Shown: positions 8,604 through 17,496, counted from the first letter of the stretch. The stretch: DNA of 64,000 nt from Priestia aryabhattai B8W22 (GCF_000956595.1 NZ_JYOO01000017.1:54882-118881), one strand, 5' to 3'. Notes: generated from the letters alone by a model not told the origin. Numbers and translations: made by a program.

Positions 8604-9984
8604 ATCCGACAAGACGTTCAATTTTCTTTTTCTTCCATACAAATTGATAATAGCTGTACTGCAGGATTAAGCTGACCACAAACGCCGCTGGATACCCAAT
8701 CCAAATCCCTTTGATTTCAAGAGACGTAAACTGCGATAACACGTAAGCTACAGGCACTTCTACACACCAAATAGCCATAATACTAAATACCGTAGGCCAA
8801 AGCACCGTACCGCTTGCTCGCATCGTAGCGGTAATAATTTGTGCATGACCGAAAATCAAGTAGCTCCAAAGCGTGATCACTAACAGCTCTTCGGCAATAC
8901 GGAGCGTATGCTGACTGGTCAAAAACAGCGCTAAAATTTGATTGGAAAAGAGATAAATAAGTAAAATCAACACGCTGCCAATGACGTAATTCAGCATAAT
9001 TCCAGAGCGAATCACTTCTTTTAAACGTTCAAATTTATTGGCGCCAATCGACTGCGCCGCAAAAATAGAAACGGCAATTCCTAAGCTGATTGCCGGCATT
9101 TGTACATAGCTTGCCACTTGGTTCACCGCTCCGTAAGCTGCCGTAGCGTCTGAGCCAAATCCATTTACAAACGTAATGACCGCAATTTCAGAAAGAGAAA
9201 CTAAAATCATATTGATACTAGCTGGAATTCCTAAACGCATAAGCAGCTTTAAAAGCGTTCCGTCCATTTTTAATGAAATAGATGAGTCAAACTTTAACGG
9301 ATGATTTTTCTTGCGCAAATAAACAACCATAATAATGAACGTTAATACGGTTGAAAACACCGTTGCGTACGCAGCGCCGTACACGCCAAGCTTTGGTACT
9401 CCGATCCATCCAAAAATTAAAATCGGAAGAAAAATGATATTTAAGACCGTACTCACAACTAAAAAGTAAAAAGGCGTTTTAGAGTCTCCGGTTCCGCGCA
9501 TAAACGTCGTATAAACAAAGTATAAAAACAAAACAGGAATTGCCACAAACAAAATGCGCGCATAGTGAACCGTTACGTCAATAATATTAGCCGGCGTTCC
9601 CATAATCCGAAGAATATCCGGAGCAAATATGCTTCCCAAAACAGCAAGCACAATTCCGACTAAAAAGGTAAACGTGAGCGTGGTACCGATAATTTCTTTC
9701 ACTCGTTTTTCATTTTGTGCCCCGTACGCCTGCCCGATTAAAATCGAACTTCCTGAACCAATTCCAATTGAAAACGACACGAGCAGAAAAAACAGAGGAA
9801 AAAAAGCGGAAATAGCTGCTAATGCATCAACGCCAAGCGCTCTTCCGACAATAATACTTCCCGCCAGCTGCCCAATGGACTGCATGGCGTTGCTTAACAT
9901 GAGCGGAATCAAAAACACAAGCATCAGCTTACTGACGGATTTTTCTGATTCCACTACTTCACTTTTAACATCTTGATTCTTCAC
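8602..9984 (-). CDS. MATE family efflux transporter
   Basis: 460 residues, about 12 membrane helices in two homologous halves (MatE domains about 20-180 and 245-405), the normal size for MATE exporters that use H+ or Na+ gradients to expel cationic compounds. N-terminal PLMLSNAMQSIGQLAGSIIVGR and GSGSSILIGQAYGA are family-typical. The GTG start, preceded by AAAGGAGAAATAG, lies two bases after the stop of the DUF2087/GIY-YIG gene, so the two are co-expressed. The substrate is not predictable. Confidence 0.88.
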   Translation of the reverse strand: MKNQDVKSEVVESEKSVSKLMLVFLIPLMLSNAMQSIGQLAGSIIVGRALGVDALAAISAFFPLFFLLVSFSIGIGSGSSILIGQAYGAQNEKRVKEIIGTTLTFTFLVGIVLAVLGSIFAPDILRIMGTPANIIDVTVHYARILFVAIPVLFLYFVYTTFMRGTGDSKTPFYFLVVSTVLNIIFLPILIFGWIGVPKLGVYGAAYATVFSTVLTFIIMVVYLRKKNHPLKFDSSISLKMDGTLLKLLMRLGIPASINMILVSLSEIAVITFVNGFGSDATAAYGAVNQVASYVQMPAISLGIAVSIFAAQSIGANKFERLKEVIRSGIMLNYVIGSVLILLIYLFSNQILALFLTSQHTLRIAEELLVITLWSYLIFGHAQIITATMRASGTVLWPTVFSIMAIWCVEVPVAYVLSQFTSLEIKGIWIGYPAAFVVSLILQYSYYQFVWKKKKIERLVG

Positions 9985-9986
9985 AC

Positions 9987-11120
9987 CTATTTCTCCTTTG
10001 TATCAGCTTTAGGCGAATGATAGCCTTTTTCGCCGTAAGGCTGCAGCTTCTCTAACCATTTCGCTTCCAGTTTCAGCAAATCCTTTTTTGAAAGTGCTTT
10101 TTCTTCTTCTCTTTTAATCGTTTCCAGCATCTCAATTGAAAAAGCATCTGCTCCGTACGTATTCCACTCGTTTTGAAGCTCTTTATTTTGATGAGTGTTC
10201 GTCTTCAACGTGAACTTTACGCCGTTTAACGTTTTGACGTTGGGCGTAGAGCCAATGTAAATCTTATCGTTGTGAAGGTTTTTTATTTGATACACGCCGC
10301 CTTCTGTTTTTACTTCTTTCGCTAGCTGCTTCATTTGCTTTTTATAGCCTTTTGAGTCCATACTCATCCCTGTCTCTCCTTTTCTCCAGTAGCTGCTTCC
10401 GTCTGCGCTGCGCTCTAAGAAACCGTACTCAATTAAATAGCGTCGCAGCACGGCATAGTCGTCATAAAAAGGTGCTAACCTATCATTTACTTCTTTTTCC
10501 GTATACGTTGTGCCAAACTCAAAATGCCCGCTTAATTCTTCAAGAACAACAAGACGGTGTTTTTCTTGCAAGTGAAAAGTACGAAGCGGTCCGTTTAAAC
10601 CTTGCGGGAAATTCTTCGCTAAAATTTTTTCTCGTTCTTCATCACTTATGCTGCAGCGCTGACTTCTTTTAGGCGCTGCAGTGGATGCCGGTAGCTTCTT
10701 CTCTTCTTCTCCGTCATTCAACAGTTCCATCAGCGTTAAAAACACTTTGGCCTGACGCTCCTTTTTCTTTAACGTAAAGCGGTGATTCCGAATGGTCGAT
10801 GAACTGCCGATTCCCATTTCTTTTTGAATATCACTATCGCTTTTTCCTTCCTTAAAAAACTTCACTAAATTTTTTTGATGATCAGAAAGACCGGTTACCT
10901 CTTTATCTAGCGCTATTAAATGTTGGAACACAGACCCGTGCTGCTGTTCCACATGAAGCTTCATATAACGTTTTGCTTCATAAAAAACACCTTCCACCGG
11001 ATAAATAATGCCTTTTTCAATGCTTTCACCGCACAGTAAGCAGTGGTAGTGCTCTTCGCTTTCCCCGTACCCTTTCTTCATATCTTCAAAAGATGATTCC
11101 CAAAACAAATCGTTTACCAT
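9987..11120 (-). CDS. DUF2087 protein with zinc-ribbon, HTH and C-terminal GIY-YIG domain
   Basis: 377 residues from the ATG at 11120 (AGAGGTG seven bases upstream; a GTG four codons earlier is less well placed). Order: YHCLLCGESIEKG, a single CxxC with a downstream HVEQQH, perhaps a metal site (about 25-65); a LuxR-like helix-turn-helix with SDSDIQKEMGIGSSSTIRNH (about 80-120); DUF2087 (about 160-245, EREKILAKNFPQG to YGFLERSADG); and a GIY-YIG fold (about 280-360, GGVYQIKN and KIYIGSTPN). GIY-YIG domains cleave DNA in other families; whether this one is active is unknown. It may be a DNA-binding regulator of the MATE gene it is fused to in one operon. Confidence 0.75.
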   Translation of the reverse strand: MVNDLFWESSFEDMKKGYGESEEHYHCLLCGESIEKGIIYPVEGVFYEAKRYMKLHVEQQHGSVFQHLIALDKEVTGLSDHQKNLVKFFKEGKSDSDIQKEMGIGSSSTIRNHRFTLKKKERQAKVFLTLMELLNDGEEEKKLPASTAAPKRSQRCSISDEEREKILAKNFPQGLNGPLRTFHLQEKHRLVVLEELSGHFEFGTTYTEKEVNDRLAPFYDDYAVLRRYLIEYGFLERSADGSSYWRKGETGMSMDSKGYKKQMKQLAKEVKTEGGVYQIKNLHNDKIYIGSTPNVKTLNGVKFTLKTNTHQNKELQNEWNTYGADAFSIEMLETIKREEEKALSKKDLLKLEAKWLEKLQPYGEKGYHSPKADTKEK

Positions 11121-11140
11121 ATAAATAGACACCTCTATAT

Positions 11141-11164
11141 TTTGTTTATTAATTTATAAACAAA
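11141..11164. promoter_or_regulatory. Inverted repeat, likely operator of the DUF2087-MATE operon
   Basis: TTTGTTTAT and ATAAACAAA form a perfect 9-bp inverted repeat with a 6-bp spacer, 20 bases before the DUF2087 start; another half site, TGTTTATAAA, follows at about 11174. Placement suggests autoregulation by the HTH protein (inference). Confidence 0.5.
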
Positions 11165-11210
11165 TATATTATATGTTTATAAATGTGTCAAACTTGCGTT
11201 TATGATACAC

Positions 11211-11529
11211 AAAAAAGGTTGAGACATAACGAAATGAATCCAATCTAAAGACGAACAAATGGGATACACGAGCTCATATAGATCGCTTATGACACCGCAG
11301 TTAATTTCCATGCAAGGCTTCGCTTTCCGCGGGCGGCCGCTGAGCCTCCTCGTCGCTTGCGCTCCTGCGGGGTCTCACCTGTTTCGCTTTTCCCGCAGGA
11401 GTCTACGCCTTGCCCTCCAATCAACTGCTAGAAGGAACAAAACAGATCAAACCTACGTTTACCATAACTAAAAAAAGAACTCCTAATCAAACATTTTGAT
11501 CAATGGTTCGTTTTTCACTTGAGCTAGAA
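11211..11529. repeat. GC-rich intergenic repeat, copy 2 (right end lost)
   Basis: Nearly identical to 7509-7846 across the GCTTTCCGCGGGCGGCCGCT core and the CCTTGCCCTCCAATCAACTG segment. The left end reads AAAAAAGGTTGAGACA; similarity ends near CTAGAA at 11524-11529, so the right terminal repeat is missing. The break coincides with the stop codon of the VOC gene. Confidence 0.85.
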
Positions 11530-11982
11530 TAATTTCGTCTTGGACTCTTTGTTCCATTCACTTAAATAGGGAAAATCCTTAGATACGACAGGCTTATCAT
11601 TCAAAAGCGTAATCAACTCCAAGCGGTTGCCGTCAGGATCATTAAAATACACGCACGCCGCTGGCATCCACGTATGAACAATCGGCTCTGTTTGCGGTTT
11701 TCCAAACGACGTTTCTTCCGGTTCAATTCCTTTTGAACGCAGCCATGTTAATGCTTCATGAATATCTGCTGCTTCAATTCCAAAAGCAAAATGACTTCTT
11801 TTCAGCTCTTTTTCGTCTGTTTCCCAAAGCCCAAGCATCTGCTTTTGGTCCCCCACAAAGAAAAAAGCACAGCGCCGCTCTTCAATTTTATGAACAAACG
11901 TCAGCCCAAGACGTCTATAAAACTCAATTGAATCCTCCAAACTCCGAACCTGCACATGCGTCTCATAAATACTCTTAATCAT
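11524..11982 (-). CDS. VOC (glyoxalase/bleomycin resistance) superfamily protein
   Basis: 152 residues from the ATG at 11982, which has GGAGGAGAGG upstream; the frame extends further without support. It shows the vicinal-oxygen-chelate pattern: ETHVQVRSLEDSIEFYRRLG at the start and YFNDPDGNRLELITLL near the end, with His and Glu at the metal-ligand positions. Such proteins act as glyoxalases, dioxygenases or fosfomycin/bleomycin binders; no specific one can be chosen. The last codons and stop lie exactly where repeat copy 2 ends, so the C-terminus may have been reshaped by the repeat. Confidence 0.78.
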   Translation of the reverse strand: MIKSIYETHVQVRSLEDSIEFYRRLGLTFVHKIEERRCAFFFVGDQKQMLGLWETDEKELKRSHFAFGIEAADIHEALTWLRSKGIEPEETSFGKPQTEPIVHTWMPAACVYFNDPDGNRLELITLLNDKPVVSKDFPYLSEWNKESKTKLF

Positions 11983-12142
11983 AGCCTCTCCTCCATCCTT
12001 TTCTACTACTATAAGCCATCTCACACCGAACAGCTTCCTAACAAAGAATGAAAAACATTCCGTCTTAAGAATGAGAAACCCTCAACAGGAACATACAGCT
12101 TTGAAATTCAGAAGAGCACTAAGGTTTTGATCTTGACTTTGA

Positions 12143-12242
12143 CTAAGGTTTTGAGGCTACCCCGCAAGGGGTGCCTCAAAACCTTAGGTCTAAAAAAACC
12201 CCCATGGCTGCACTTTAGCCATGGGGGTTTTTCTACATCGAT
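12143..12242 (+). repeat. Two-hairpin repeat element, copy 3 (also the terminator of the sugar permease gene)
   Basis: CTAAGGTTTTGAGGC (12143-12157) pairs with GCCTCAAAACCTTAG (12173-12187) around a CCCCGCAAGGGG cap with a GNRA-type GCAA loop; GGTCTA follows (12187-12192). Then AAAAACCCCCATGGCT pairs with AGCCATGGGGGTTTTT around a GCACTTT loop, and CTACATCGAT closes it. Read on the minus strand, the second hairpin plus TTTTTTTAG is a good terminator four bases past the permease stop. Confidence 0.75.
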
Positions 12243-12245
12243 ACA

Positions 12246-13109
12246 TTAAGCATGGGCTTTTGCGAGGCCGATACAAATACCGCCTGAAATAATCAGCACA
12301 CTCGCAAGAGATACATAGAATAATTGACGCTTTGTTTTCTTTTCTCCCAAGAAGACAATACCGCCAAAGATAGAAATAACAATACCCATTTGCGATAATG
12401 AAAAGCTTGTTGCTACGCCTAGTCTTGATTGAGATAAGAATAAGAACATGTTTCCAGATGCCCAAATTAGACCTGGTAAGATATTACGAATCGTATATTT
12501 GTTAAATGGCTTATGTTTGTATGTAATGATTAAACCGCCAATTAACATACCAATTGCTTGCGGGAATAGTGCTGCCCATGCGTCTACGTTGAAAATACGT
12601 GCGATAACGACGTAAACTAAGAATCCAAGACTTGAAATGATAAGAGTGATAACTCCTTTTTTCGTTTGTCCCGGAGTCCCTTGTGCTCCTTCTTTTTTAC
12701 CGTCTAATGAAGAAAGCACAACGCCTGCTAGTATTAAAAGAATCGCAATAGATCCAAGTACAATCGTTTGAAGCGTTGACCATTCTTTAAATACAATAAC
12801 ACCAAAAAGAGCTGTTGATACTAATTGCATACCCGTTGAAATCGGCATTGACTTTGAAACCCCAAGGTATGGAACACTTTTAAACTGATTGCTTTGACCT
12901 ACTGACCAGAACAAACCTGAAACAATTCCGACAATAACAAGCGTTGGCGTTAACACCGGCTGAACAATCATAAACTGAACAAATGAAAGAATTAAAGCTC
13001 CAATAATTGTTCCAAGCGTTTGACTGTAAGGTCCACCGCCCATCTTCATACTAACTAAAATCATGCTTCCCCACGCAACGGAAGGAAGAACACCTAGCAA
13101 AATATCCAT
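12246..13109 (-). CDS. GRP/GlcU-type sugar permease
   Basis: 287 residues with about ten membrane helices, the size and layout of the glucose/ribose permease family (GlcU, RbsU; drug/metabolite transporter superfamily). Recognisable pieces are LLGVLPSVAWGSMILVSMKMGG at the start and WASGNMFLFLSQSRLGVATSF in the second half. It should import a free sugar by proton symport. The PfkB-family sugar kinase gene lies upstream on the same strand, 360 bases away, which would phosphorylate the imported sugar; glucose, ribose or fructose cannot be separated from sequence. Confidence 0.82.
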   Translation of the reverse strand: MDILLGVLPSVAWGSMILVSMKMGGGPYSQTLGTIIGALILSFVQFMIVQPVLTPTLVIVGIVSGLFWSVGQSNQFKSVPYLGVSKSMPISTGMQLVSTALFGVIVFKEWSTLQTIVLGSIAILLILAGVVLSSLDGKKEGAQGTPGQTKKGVITLIISSLGFLVYVVIARIFNVDAWAALFPQAIGMLIGGLIITYKHKPFNKYTIRNILPGLIWASGNMFLFLSQSRLGVATSFSLSQMGIVISIFGGIVFLGEKKTKRQLFYVSLASVLIISGGICIGLAKAHA

Positions 13110-13472
13110 CTTTCTCTTAACCTACTTTCCTATTTCTAATCTATGTACATCGTATGTAACGACCTGCTGCTTTTCTTTCACCAAGGGCTACGCGCTCGCT
13201 TATTCCCCCTTGAATATCCCCCCAAATGTTCTACATCGATAAATATATAACGTTTTCATAAATGGTGGTAAAACTGCTACTTTTTGCTGCTCGTATTATA
13301 CTAACACGAACATTTATCGTTTAGCTAGAAATTTTTTTGATTATTTTTTAAAAACAGAAAAAATTTTTTTCTTCTTGCTCCGCAGCTCGCTTCTTCCTCT
13401 TATGTGATCTGCAATCAGCAGAAACGAGCGCCTCTGCTGATTGAAAATAAGAAGAGATAAAGCCTTTTCATT
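13110..13472. other. Intergenic region with CRE-like site and hairpins
   Basis: Between the permease start and the kinase stop. It holds a remnant of the two-hairpin repeat (TTCTACATCGAT at 13229-13240), a CRE-like sequence on the minus strand around 13247-13262 (TGAAAACGTTATAT, good in the core but lacking the terminal CA), which would fit carbon catabolite control of the permease, and at 13412-13442 an 11-bp perfect inverted repeat (CAATCAGCAGA / TCTGCTGATTG) just past the kinase gene with no T-run. Confidence 0.45.
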
Positions 13473-14450
13473 TTAGTTAGCTACAGGCTTACAAAATTGC
13501 TCTACTACTTCTTTGGCTGGAATGGAACTGATTGCACCTTTTCCAGTTGTCGTTAAGGCACCGCTTGCATTGGCAAAGCGCAAAATAGCATCGTGGTCTG
13601 AGTCAAGAATAGCCGTTAAGTTTTCTTGTGACACATCGCGGCTTAATAGCTGATAAAGGAATCCGCCAATAAACGCATCTCCTGCACCTGTTGTATCAAC
13701 AACTGCTACTTTGTAACCGTTTGATTCATAGACAGCTTCTTTTGTATAAAGCGTTGCGCCTTCTGCACCTTTTGTGAACACAACTACTTGAACGTCACCT
13801 GTAAATAGAGACTGAATCGCTTGCTGTTCATCTTCAATTCCTGTGATAAACGCTAGCTCGTCGTCTGAAATTTTGACAATGTGCGCTTGAGGAATAAATT
13901 CTAAAATTGTTTGACGGCATAGCTCATGATCTTTCCACAGCGGAAGACGTACATTTGGATCAAAGCTGATAACTCCGCCTTTTTCTTTCATGCTTTTAAT
14001 CGCTTTCATATGAGCGTATTTCATAGGGCTTTCAACTAAATCAACCGAACAGAAATGAAGAACATCGTTGCTTGCAAACCAATCAGGGTTAATTTCGTCT
14101 TCTGTTAGCAATAAATCTGCTGAAGGATTACGATAGAAGCTGAAATCTCTTTCTCCGTCTTCACGCAGAGAAACGAAAGCTAAAGCTGTGTTTGCTTCTT
14201 CTGTACGATAGACCATATCAGTACCTACTCCTACTTCACGAAGCGTATCTACTAGAAAGTCTCCAAACGCATCTTCTCCAACTTTTGTAATAAGCGCTGA
14301 CTCATTACCGTATGTAGCAACAACTGCTGCAACGTTTGCCGGCGCTCCGCCTGGCACACGCGTAAACGATTCCACTTCTTTCAATTGAAGACCTTTTTGA
14401 GCTGGAATCATATCAATTAATACTTCACCGATACTAAATAACTTACCCAT
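13473..14450 (-). CDS. PfkB-family sugar kinase (fructokinase-like)
   Basis: 325 residues from the ATG at 14450 (AAGGTGAATAGA upstream; the frame extends ten codons further without a site). Ribokinase/PfkB features: GEVLIDMIP and PGGAPANVAAVVATYG near the start, FDPNVRLPLW in the middle, and the VDTTGAGDAFIGGF signature near residue 255 with the catalytic Asp and anion hole. It transfers phosphate from ATP to a sugar; fructose is the best guess, with aminoimidazole riboside or 2-keto-3-deoxygluconate kinases as close relatives. Its partner is probably the permease at 12246. Confidence 0.82.
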   Translation of the reverse strand: MGKLFSIGEVLIDMIPAQKGLQLKEVESFTRVPGGAPANVAAVVATYGNESALITKVGEDAFGDFLVDTLREVGVGTDMVYRTEEANTALAFVSLREDGERDFSFYRNPSADLLLTEDEINPDWFASNDVLHFCSVDLVESPMKYAHMKAIKSMKEKGGVISFDPNVRLPLWKDHELCRQTILEFIPQAHIVKISDDELAFITGIEDEQQAIQSLFTGDVQVVVFTKGAEGATLYTKEAVYESNGYKVAVVDTTGAGDAFIGGFLYQLLSRDVSQENLTAILDSDHDAILRFANASGALTTTGKGAISSIPAKEVVEQFCKPVAN

Positions 14451-14905
14451 TCTATTCACCTTACTTTTCTTTTTTGTCATATTGTCATACTATGTTCCAA
14501 AAAATCCTTAAATCAAATTATACGTCCCAAACATCTTTTTCGTAAAGAGAAATTTCCAATTTATTTTAAAAAAATCGCAAATTATCGTTTTTTTCTCACA
14601 ATCTTTTATTCATTAAACCTTTTCCATCCCTTGTCAAATCTGGGATTTAAATGACCTTGTTAAACAAAGATCACAAAATAAAAAAAGTTAATTTCCAGTT
14701 TAAACTGTTTATCTATTCATTTTTCGTTCGACATCTCTTTCCTTATTTCCTGTTTATTCGCCTCAGATATGCAAATAATGATAAAAATTCATGTTTTTAC
14801 CCCTATTTAAGAAGGAATGCAGGAAAATGTGTCGAATAGACTTAGGTAGGTATATGACATTATGTATGTTACACTAAATACAAGGCAAGGAAGGGAGAAT
14901 CAGTC
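14451..14905. other. AT-rich gene-free stretch
   Basis: Divergent region between the kinase and the cREC gene. I see no convincing promoter, structure or repeat; a 62-codon frame on the plus strand has low-complexity composition and no ribosome site and was not accepted. Confidence 0.4.
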
Positions 14906-15232
14906 ATGAAAATCAATGTTTTTCTAGACGACTATCGCAAATGCCCTGACGGTCATGTTTTAGCCGAAACGATTGACGAATGTATTGATCTGCTAAGATC
15001 ATTCGATGTTGAACATTTGTCACTCGATCACGATTTACTCAGCAAGACACGGAATGGATTAATGCTCGTGCATTTTATGGTAAAACATCATTTATATGCC
15101 GACCGAATTACGATTCACTCCGCTAATCATTTAGGCAGCAAAGCAATGTACAACTGCTTTAAGGAAGCTCAAAAAGAGCATAAAATGCCAAACAACATTA
15201 AAATTCTAAGATGCCCTCTGCCTCTTCGATGA
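14906..15232 (+). CDS. Cyclic-phosphate processing receiver domain protein
   Basis: 108 residues forming one receiver-like domain: NVFLDDYRKCPDG at the start and LSLDHDL in the middle are the two acidic clusters of the cREC family, which comparative work links to handling of cyclic-phosphate nucleotides, often in RNA repair or defence contexts. No partner gene is adjacent. The ribosome site is GGAAGGGAG. The function beyond the fold is not known. Confidence 0.68.
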   Translation: MKINVFLDDYRKCPDGHVLAETIDECIDLLRSFDVEHLSLDHDLLSKTRNGLMLVHFMVKHHLYADRITIHSANHLGSKAMYNCFKEAQKEHKMPNNIKILRCPLPLR

Positions 15233-15315
15233 TATCTGCACCCTCACATATTCATTTCAACAGAATCTGTCCGGATTCAATTCTCACAGACTTCCTGTTT
15301 CTATAAAATGAAGAA

Positions 15316-15455
15316 CAATACTGCTTGTTCGATACGTATAGATGTGAATACGCTTTAAGCAGTTTATATTATATAGAAGAAACCGCTCTAAAATACCGTG
15401 ATGATAGCTTTAAAAAGCAGACTATATGGTACAAAGAGCGGTTTTTTTGCTATTT
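15316..15455 (+). terminator. Structured region ending in a terminator
   Basis: Two stacked hairpins on the plus strand: ACTGCTT/AAGCAGT with an inner CGTAT/ATACG, then AAACCGCTCT/AGAGCGGTTT with a long loop, followed by TTTTTTTGC. The second is a terminator for plus-strand transcripts; the first has no obvious purpose, so a small RNA or attenuator is possible. It sits convergently against the end of nirC. Confidence 0.55.
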
Positions 15456-16286
15456 AGAAAGTTTAGCAGAATCCAAGTCAGCTGAGAGAGAAGCCGGCTG
15501 CTTTTTAGCTTCTTTTAGCTGCCTAGCGTTCACAAACCAGTAGAGGCTTCCTACAAACACTCCTCCCCCTACGATGTTTCCGAGCGTAACAGGAATTAAA
15601 TTATGAAATAGTCCAGCAGCCGAAATCGCATCTGGATGCGGAAGCAGTAAAGCTAGGCCAAGAAACGTCATATTTGCCACGCTGTGCTCGTATCCTGAAG
15701 CAACAAATGCAAAAAGCATCCAAAAAATAAGCATGATCTTTGCCGCATCGCTTTTAGTGCGCGAAGCCGTCCAAATCGCAAGACAAACAAGCCAGTTGCA
15801 AAGGATGCCGCGGAAAAATAATTCACTAACCGGCAAATTCATTTTTTTAGCTGCCAGCGTCATGAGTAAATGGTTCGGTTCAATTCCTTTAAACAAACCG
15901 GTTCCGGTAATTAACAAACAAAGCCCAAACGCACCTATCGCATTTCCGATAAAACACCACGTCCAGTTTTTGAACGTATCTTTCCATGTCGTGACTCCTG
16001 ATAACGTACTGACCGTATAAACCATATGATTCCCCGTAAACAATTCAGCTCCTGCAAATACGACAAGCAAGAGAGCAACAGCAAATGATAACCCCATCAC
16101 AAGAGAAACGACCGGTAAAGAAGCAGAAGCTAAAGGCGCTCCTACCGATAGAGCTAATATAACGCCAAGTCCCACGTAAGCACCCGCAAGCACAGCTAAC
16201 AGCAAATAACTCGGCAAATAATCATTGACAAGCTTCGTTTTTTCACGGGCTAACTCATTCATTGACTGCAGTGAATTCTTAAGCAA
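15450..16286 (-). CDS. nirC: Formate/nitrite transporter family channel, probably nitrite (NirC)
   Basis: 278 residues with six membrane helices and the FNT pattern (AYVGLGVILALSVG, FTGNHMVYTVS, NWLVCLAIW, GYEHSVANM, NIVGGGVFVGSLYWF). FNT proteins are pentameric channels for formate, nitrite or hydrosulfide. Position as last gene of the nirB-nirD-cobA cluster, 24 bases after cobA, argues for nitrite. The start is TTG at 16286 with AAAGGAGGG eight bases upstream; no ATG with a comparable site exists before it. Confidence 0.85.
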   Translation of the reverse strand: MLKNSLQSMNELAREKTKLVNDYLPSYLLLAVLAGAYVGLGVILALSVGAPLASASLPVVSLVMGLSFAVALLLVVFAGAELFTGNHMVYTVSTLSGVTTWKDTFKNWTWCFIGNAIGAFGLCLLITGTGLFKGIEPNHLLMTLAAKKMNLPVSELFFRGILCNWLVCLAIWTASRTKSDAAKIMLIFWMLFAFVASGYEHSVANMTFLGLALLLPHPDAISAAGLFHNLIPVTLGNIVGGGVFVGSLYWFVNARQLKEAKKQPASLSADLDSAKLSK

Positions 16287-16310
16287 AAGCGTTCCCTCCT
16301 TTTATTCATC

Positions 16311-17081
16311 TTAGACGCATACTTTTTCTTCTGATTTTTCCAAAAACCAAGAAAGAGCAGAAGCTTGCTTCACCACTTCACCAATCACAATCATCGCAGG
16401 ATTGCTCACTTGCTGCTCCGCAGCCGTGTCTATAATAGTGCCAAGCGTGCCTATAACCGTGCGCTGATAAACCGACGTGCCTTGTTCAATAAGAGCGACC
16501 GGCGTATCTGCGCTTTTCCCCGCCTCTAAAAGCTGGCGGCAAATATACGGCAAGTTTTTAACGCCCATGTAAATCGCAAGCGTATCAACACCTTTTGCTA
16601 AATGCTCCCAGCGAATACTTTCCGGCTTGCCGCTCAAACAGTGTCCCGTCACAACCGCAAACGAACGGCTGAGCTCACGATGCGTCACAGGAATTCCAGC
16701 ATAGGCCGGTGCCGCGATGCCTGCTGTAATACCTGGAACGACTTCAAACGGAATTCCGTTTTGAACGAGCACTTCTGCTTCTTCCCCGCCTCTTCCGAAA
16801 ATAAACGGATCTCCGCCTTTTAACCGCACAACGGTGTTTCCTTTTCTTGCGTAGAATACAAGCAAATCATGAATATCGTCTTGAGAAACGCAGTGATCAC
16901 CAGGCTTTTTCCCGCAGTAGACGAGTTCGGCTCCTTCTTTTGCATACTGAAGAAGAACAGGGTTCACTAGTCGGTCATATAAAATAACATCTGCTTTTTC
17001 TAAACATTTGGCTGCTTTTATCGTTAGTAAATCTGGATCTCCTGGTCCGGCTCCTACAATGTACACTTTTCCTGTCCGCAT
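16311..17081 (-). CDS. cobA: Uroporphyrinogen-III C-methyltransferase (siroheme synthesis)
   Basis: 256 residues, normal for a stand-alone SUMT. Motifs: KVYIVGAGPGDPDLLT (SAM-binding loop), VRLKGGDPFIFGRGGEEAE and VVPGITAGIAAPAYAGIPVTHR. It methylates uroporphyrinogen III twice with SAM to make precorrin-2, the siroheme precursor; siroheme is the nitrite-reducing cofactor of NirB, which explains its place in this operon (nasF in B. subtilis). The oxidase/ferrochelatase step is not encoded here. Confidence 0.93.
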   Translation of the reverse strand: MRTGKVYIVGAGPGDPDLLTIKAAKCLEKADVILYDRLVNPVLLQYAKEGAELVYCGKKPGDHCVSQDDIHDLLVFYARKGNTVVRLKGGDPFIFGRGGEEAEVLVQNGIPFEVVPGITAGIAAPAYAGIPVTHRELSRSFAVVTGHCLSGKPESIRWEHLAKGVDTLAIYMGVKNLPYICRQLLEAGKSADTPVALIEQGTSVYQRTVIGTLGTIIDTAAEQQVSNPAMIVIGEVVKQASALSWFLEKSEEKVCV

Positions 17082-17121
17082 TTTGCTTCGCTCCTTTTAG
17101 TGTGTCCCCTTGAATTTTTAT

Positions 17122-17144
17122 GGCGCGTTGAAAATCAACGCGCC
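17122..17144 (-). other. Intercistronic hairpin between nirD and cobA
   Basis: GGCGCGTTGA and TCAACGCGCC pair perfectly around AAA in the 70-base gap. On the minus strand it is followed by ATAAAAATTC rather than a T-run, so it looks more like an RNA-processing or stability hairpin than a terminator. Confidence 0.5.
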
Positions 17145-17151
17145 TCGTTAC

Positions 17152-17478
17152 TTATTCTTCAATTAAAAGATACAGCAAATCTCCTTCAACAGACGCTTCG
17201 TACGTGTCTACACAGCCGCTGTCAGGCTCTTGTACGTTGCCGTCATGCAGGCAAATTTTCCAGTCGTGCATCGGACAGAACACCGAGTCGCCGCTCACGA
17301 TTCCTTCACTTAGCACCCCGCCTTTATGCGGACAGCGGTTTTCAATTGCCCGTATTTTTCCGCTTGATAGCTTAAACACCGCAATTTCTTTTCCGTTTAC
17401 TTTCACTGTTTTACCCAGGCTTACCGGAAAATCATGAATCGACCCTACGCATACTTTTGTAATGTTTTTATTCACCAT
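17152..17478 (-). CDS. nirD: Nitrite reductase small subunit (Rieske-type)
   Basis: 108 residues with a Rieske-like [2Fe-2S] site: CPHKGG (Cys, His) and [10 protein letters not shown] (Cys, His) in the expected spacing. This is the NirD/NasE subunit that works with NirB in the cytoplasmic NAD(P)H-dependent reduction of nitrite to ammonium. It starts 18 bases after nirB. Confidence 0.92.
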   Translation of the reverse strand: MVNKNITKVCVGSIHDFPVSLGKTVKVNGKEIAVFKLSSGKIRAIENRCPHKGGVLSEGIVSGDSVFCPMHDWKICLHDGNVQEPDSGCVDTYEASVEGDLLYLLIEE

Positions 17479-17496
17479 CTTTATTTCCCCCCAGCA

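Noticed and set aside
14651..14839. 62-codon plus-strand frame
   Set aside because: AT-driven frame rich in Phe, Tyr and Lys with no ribosome site.
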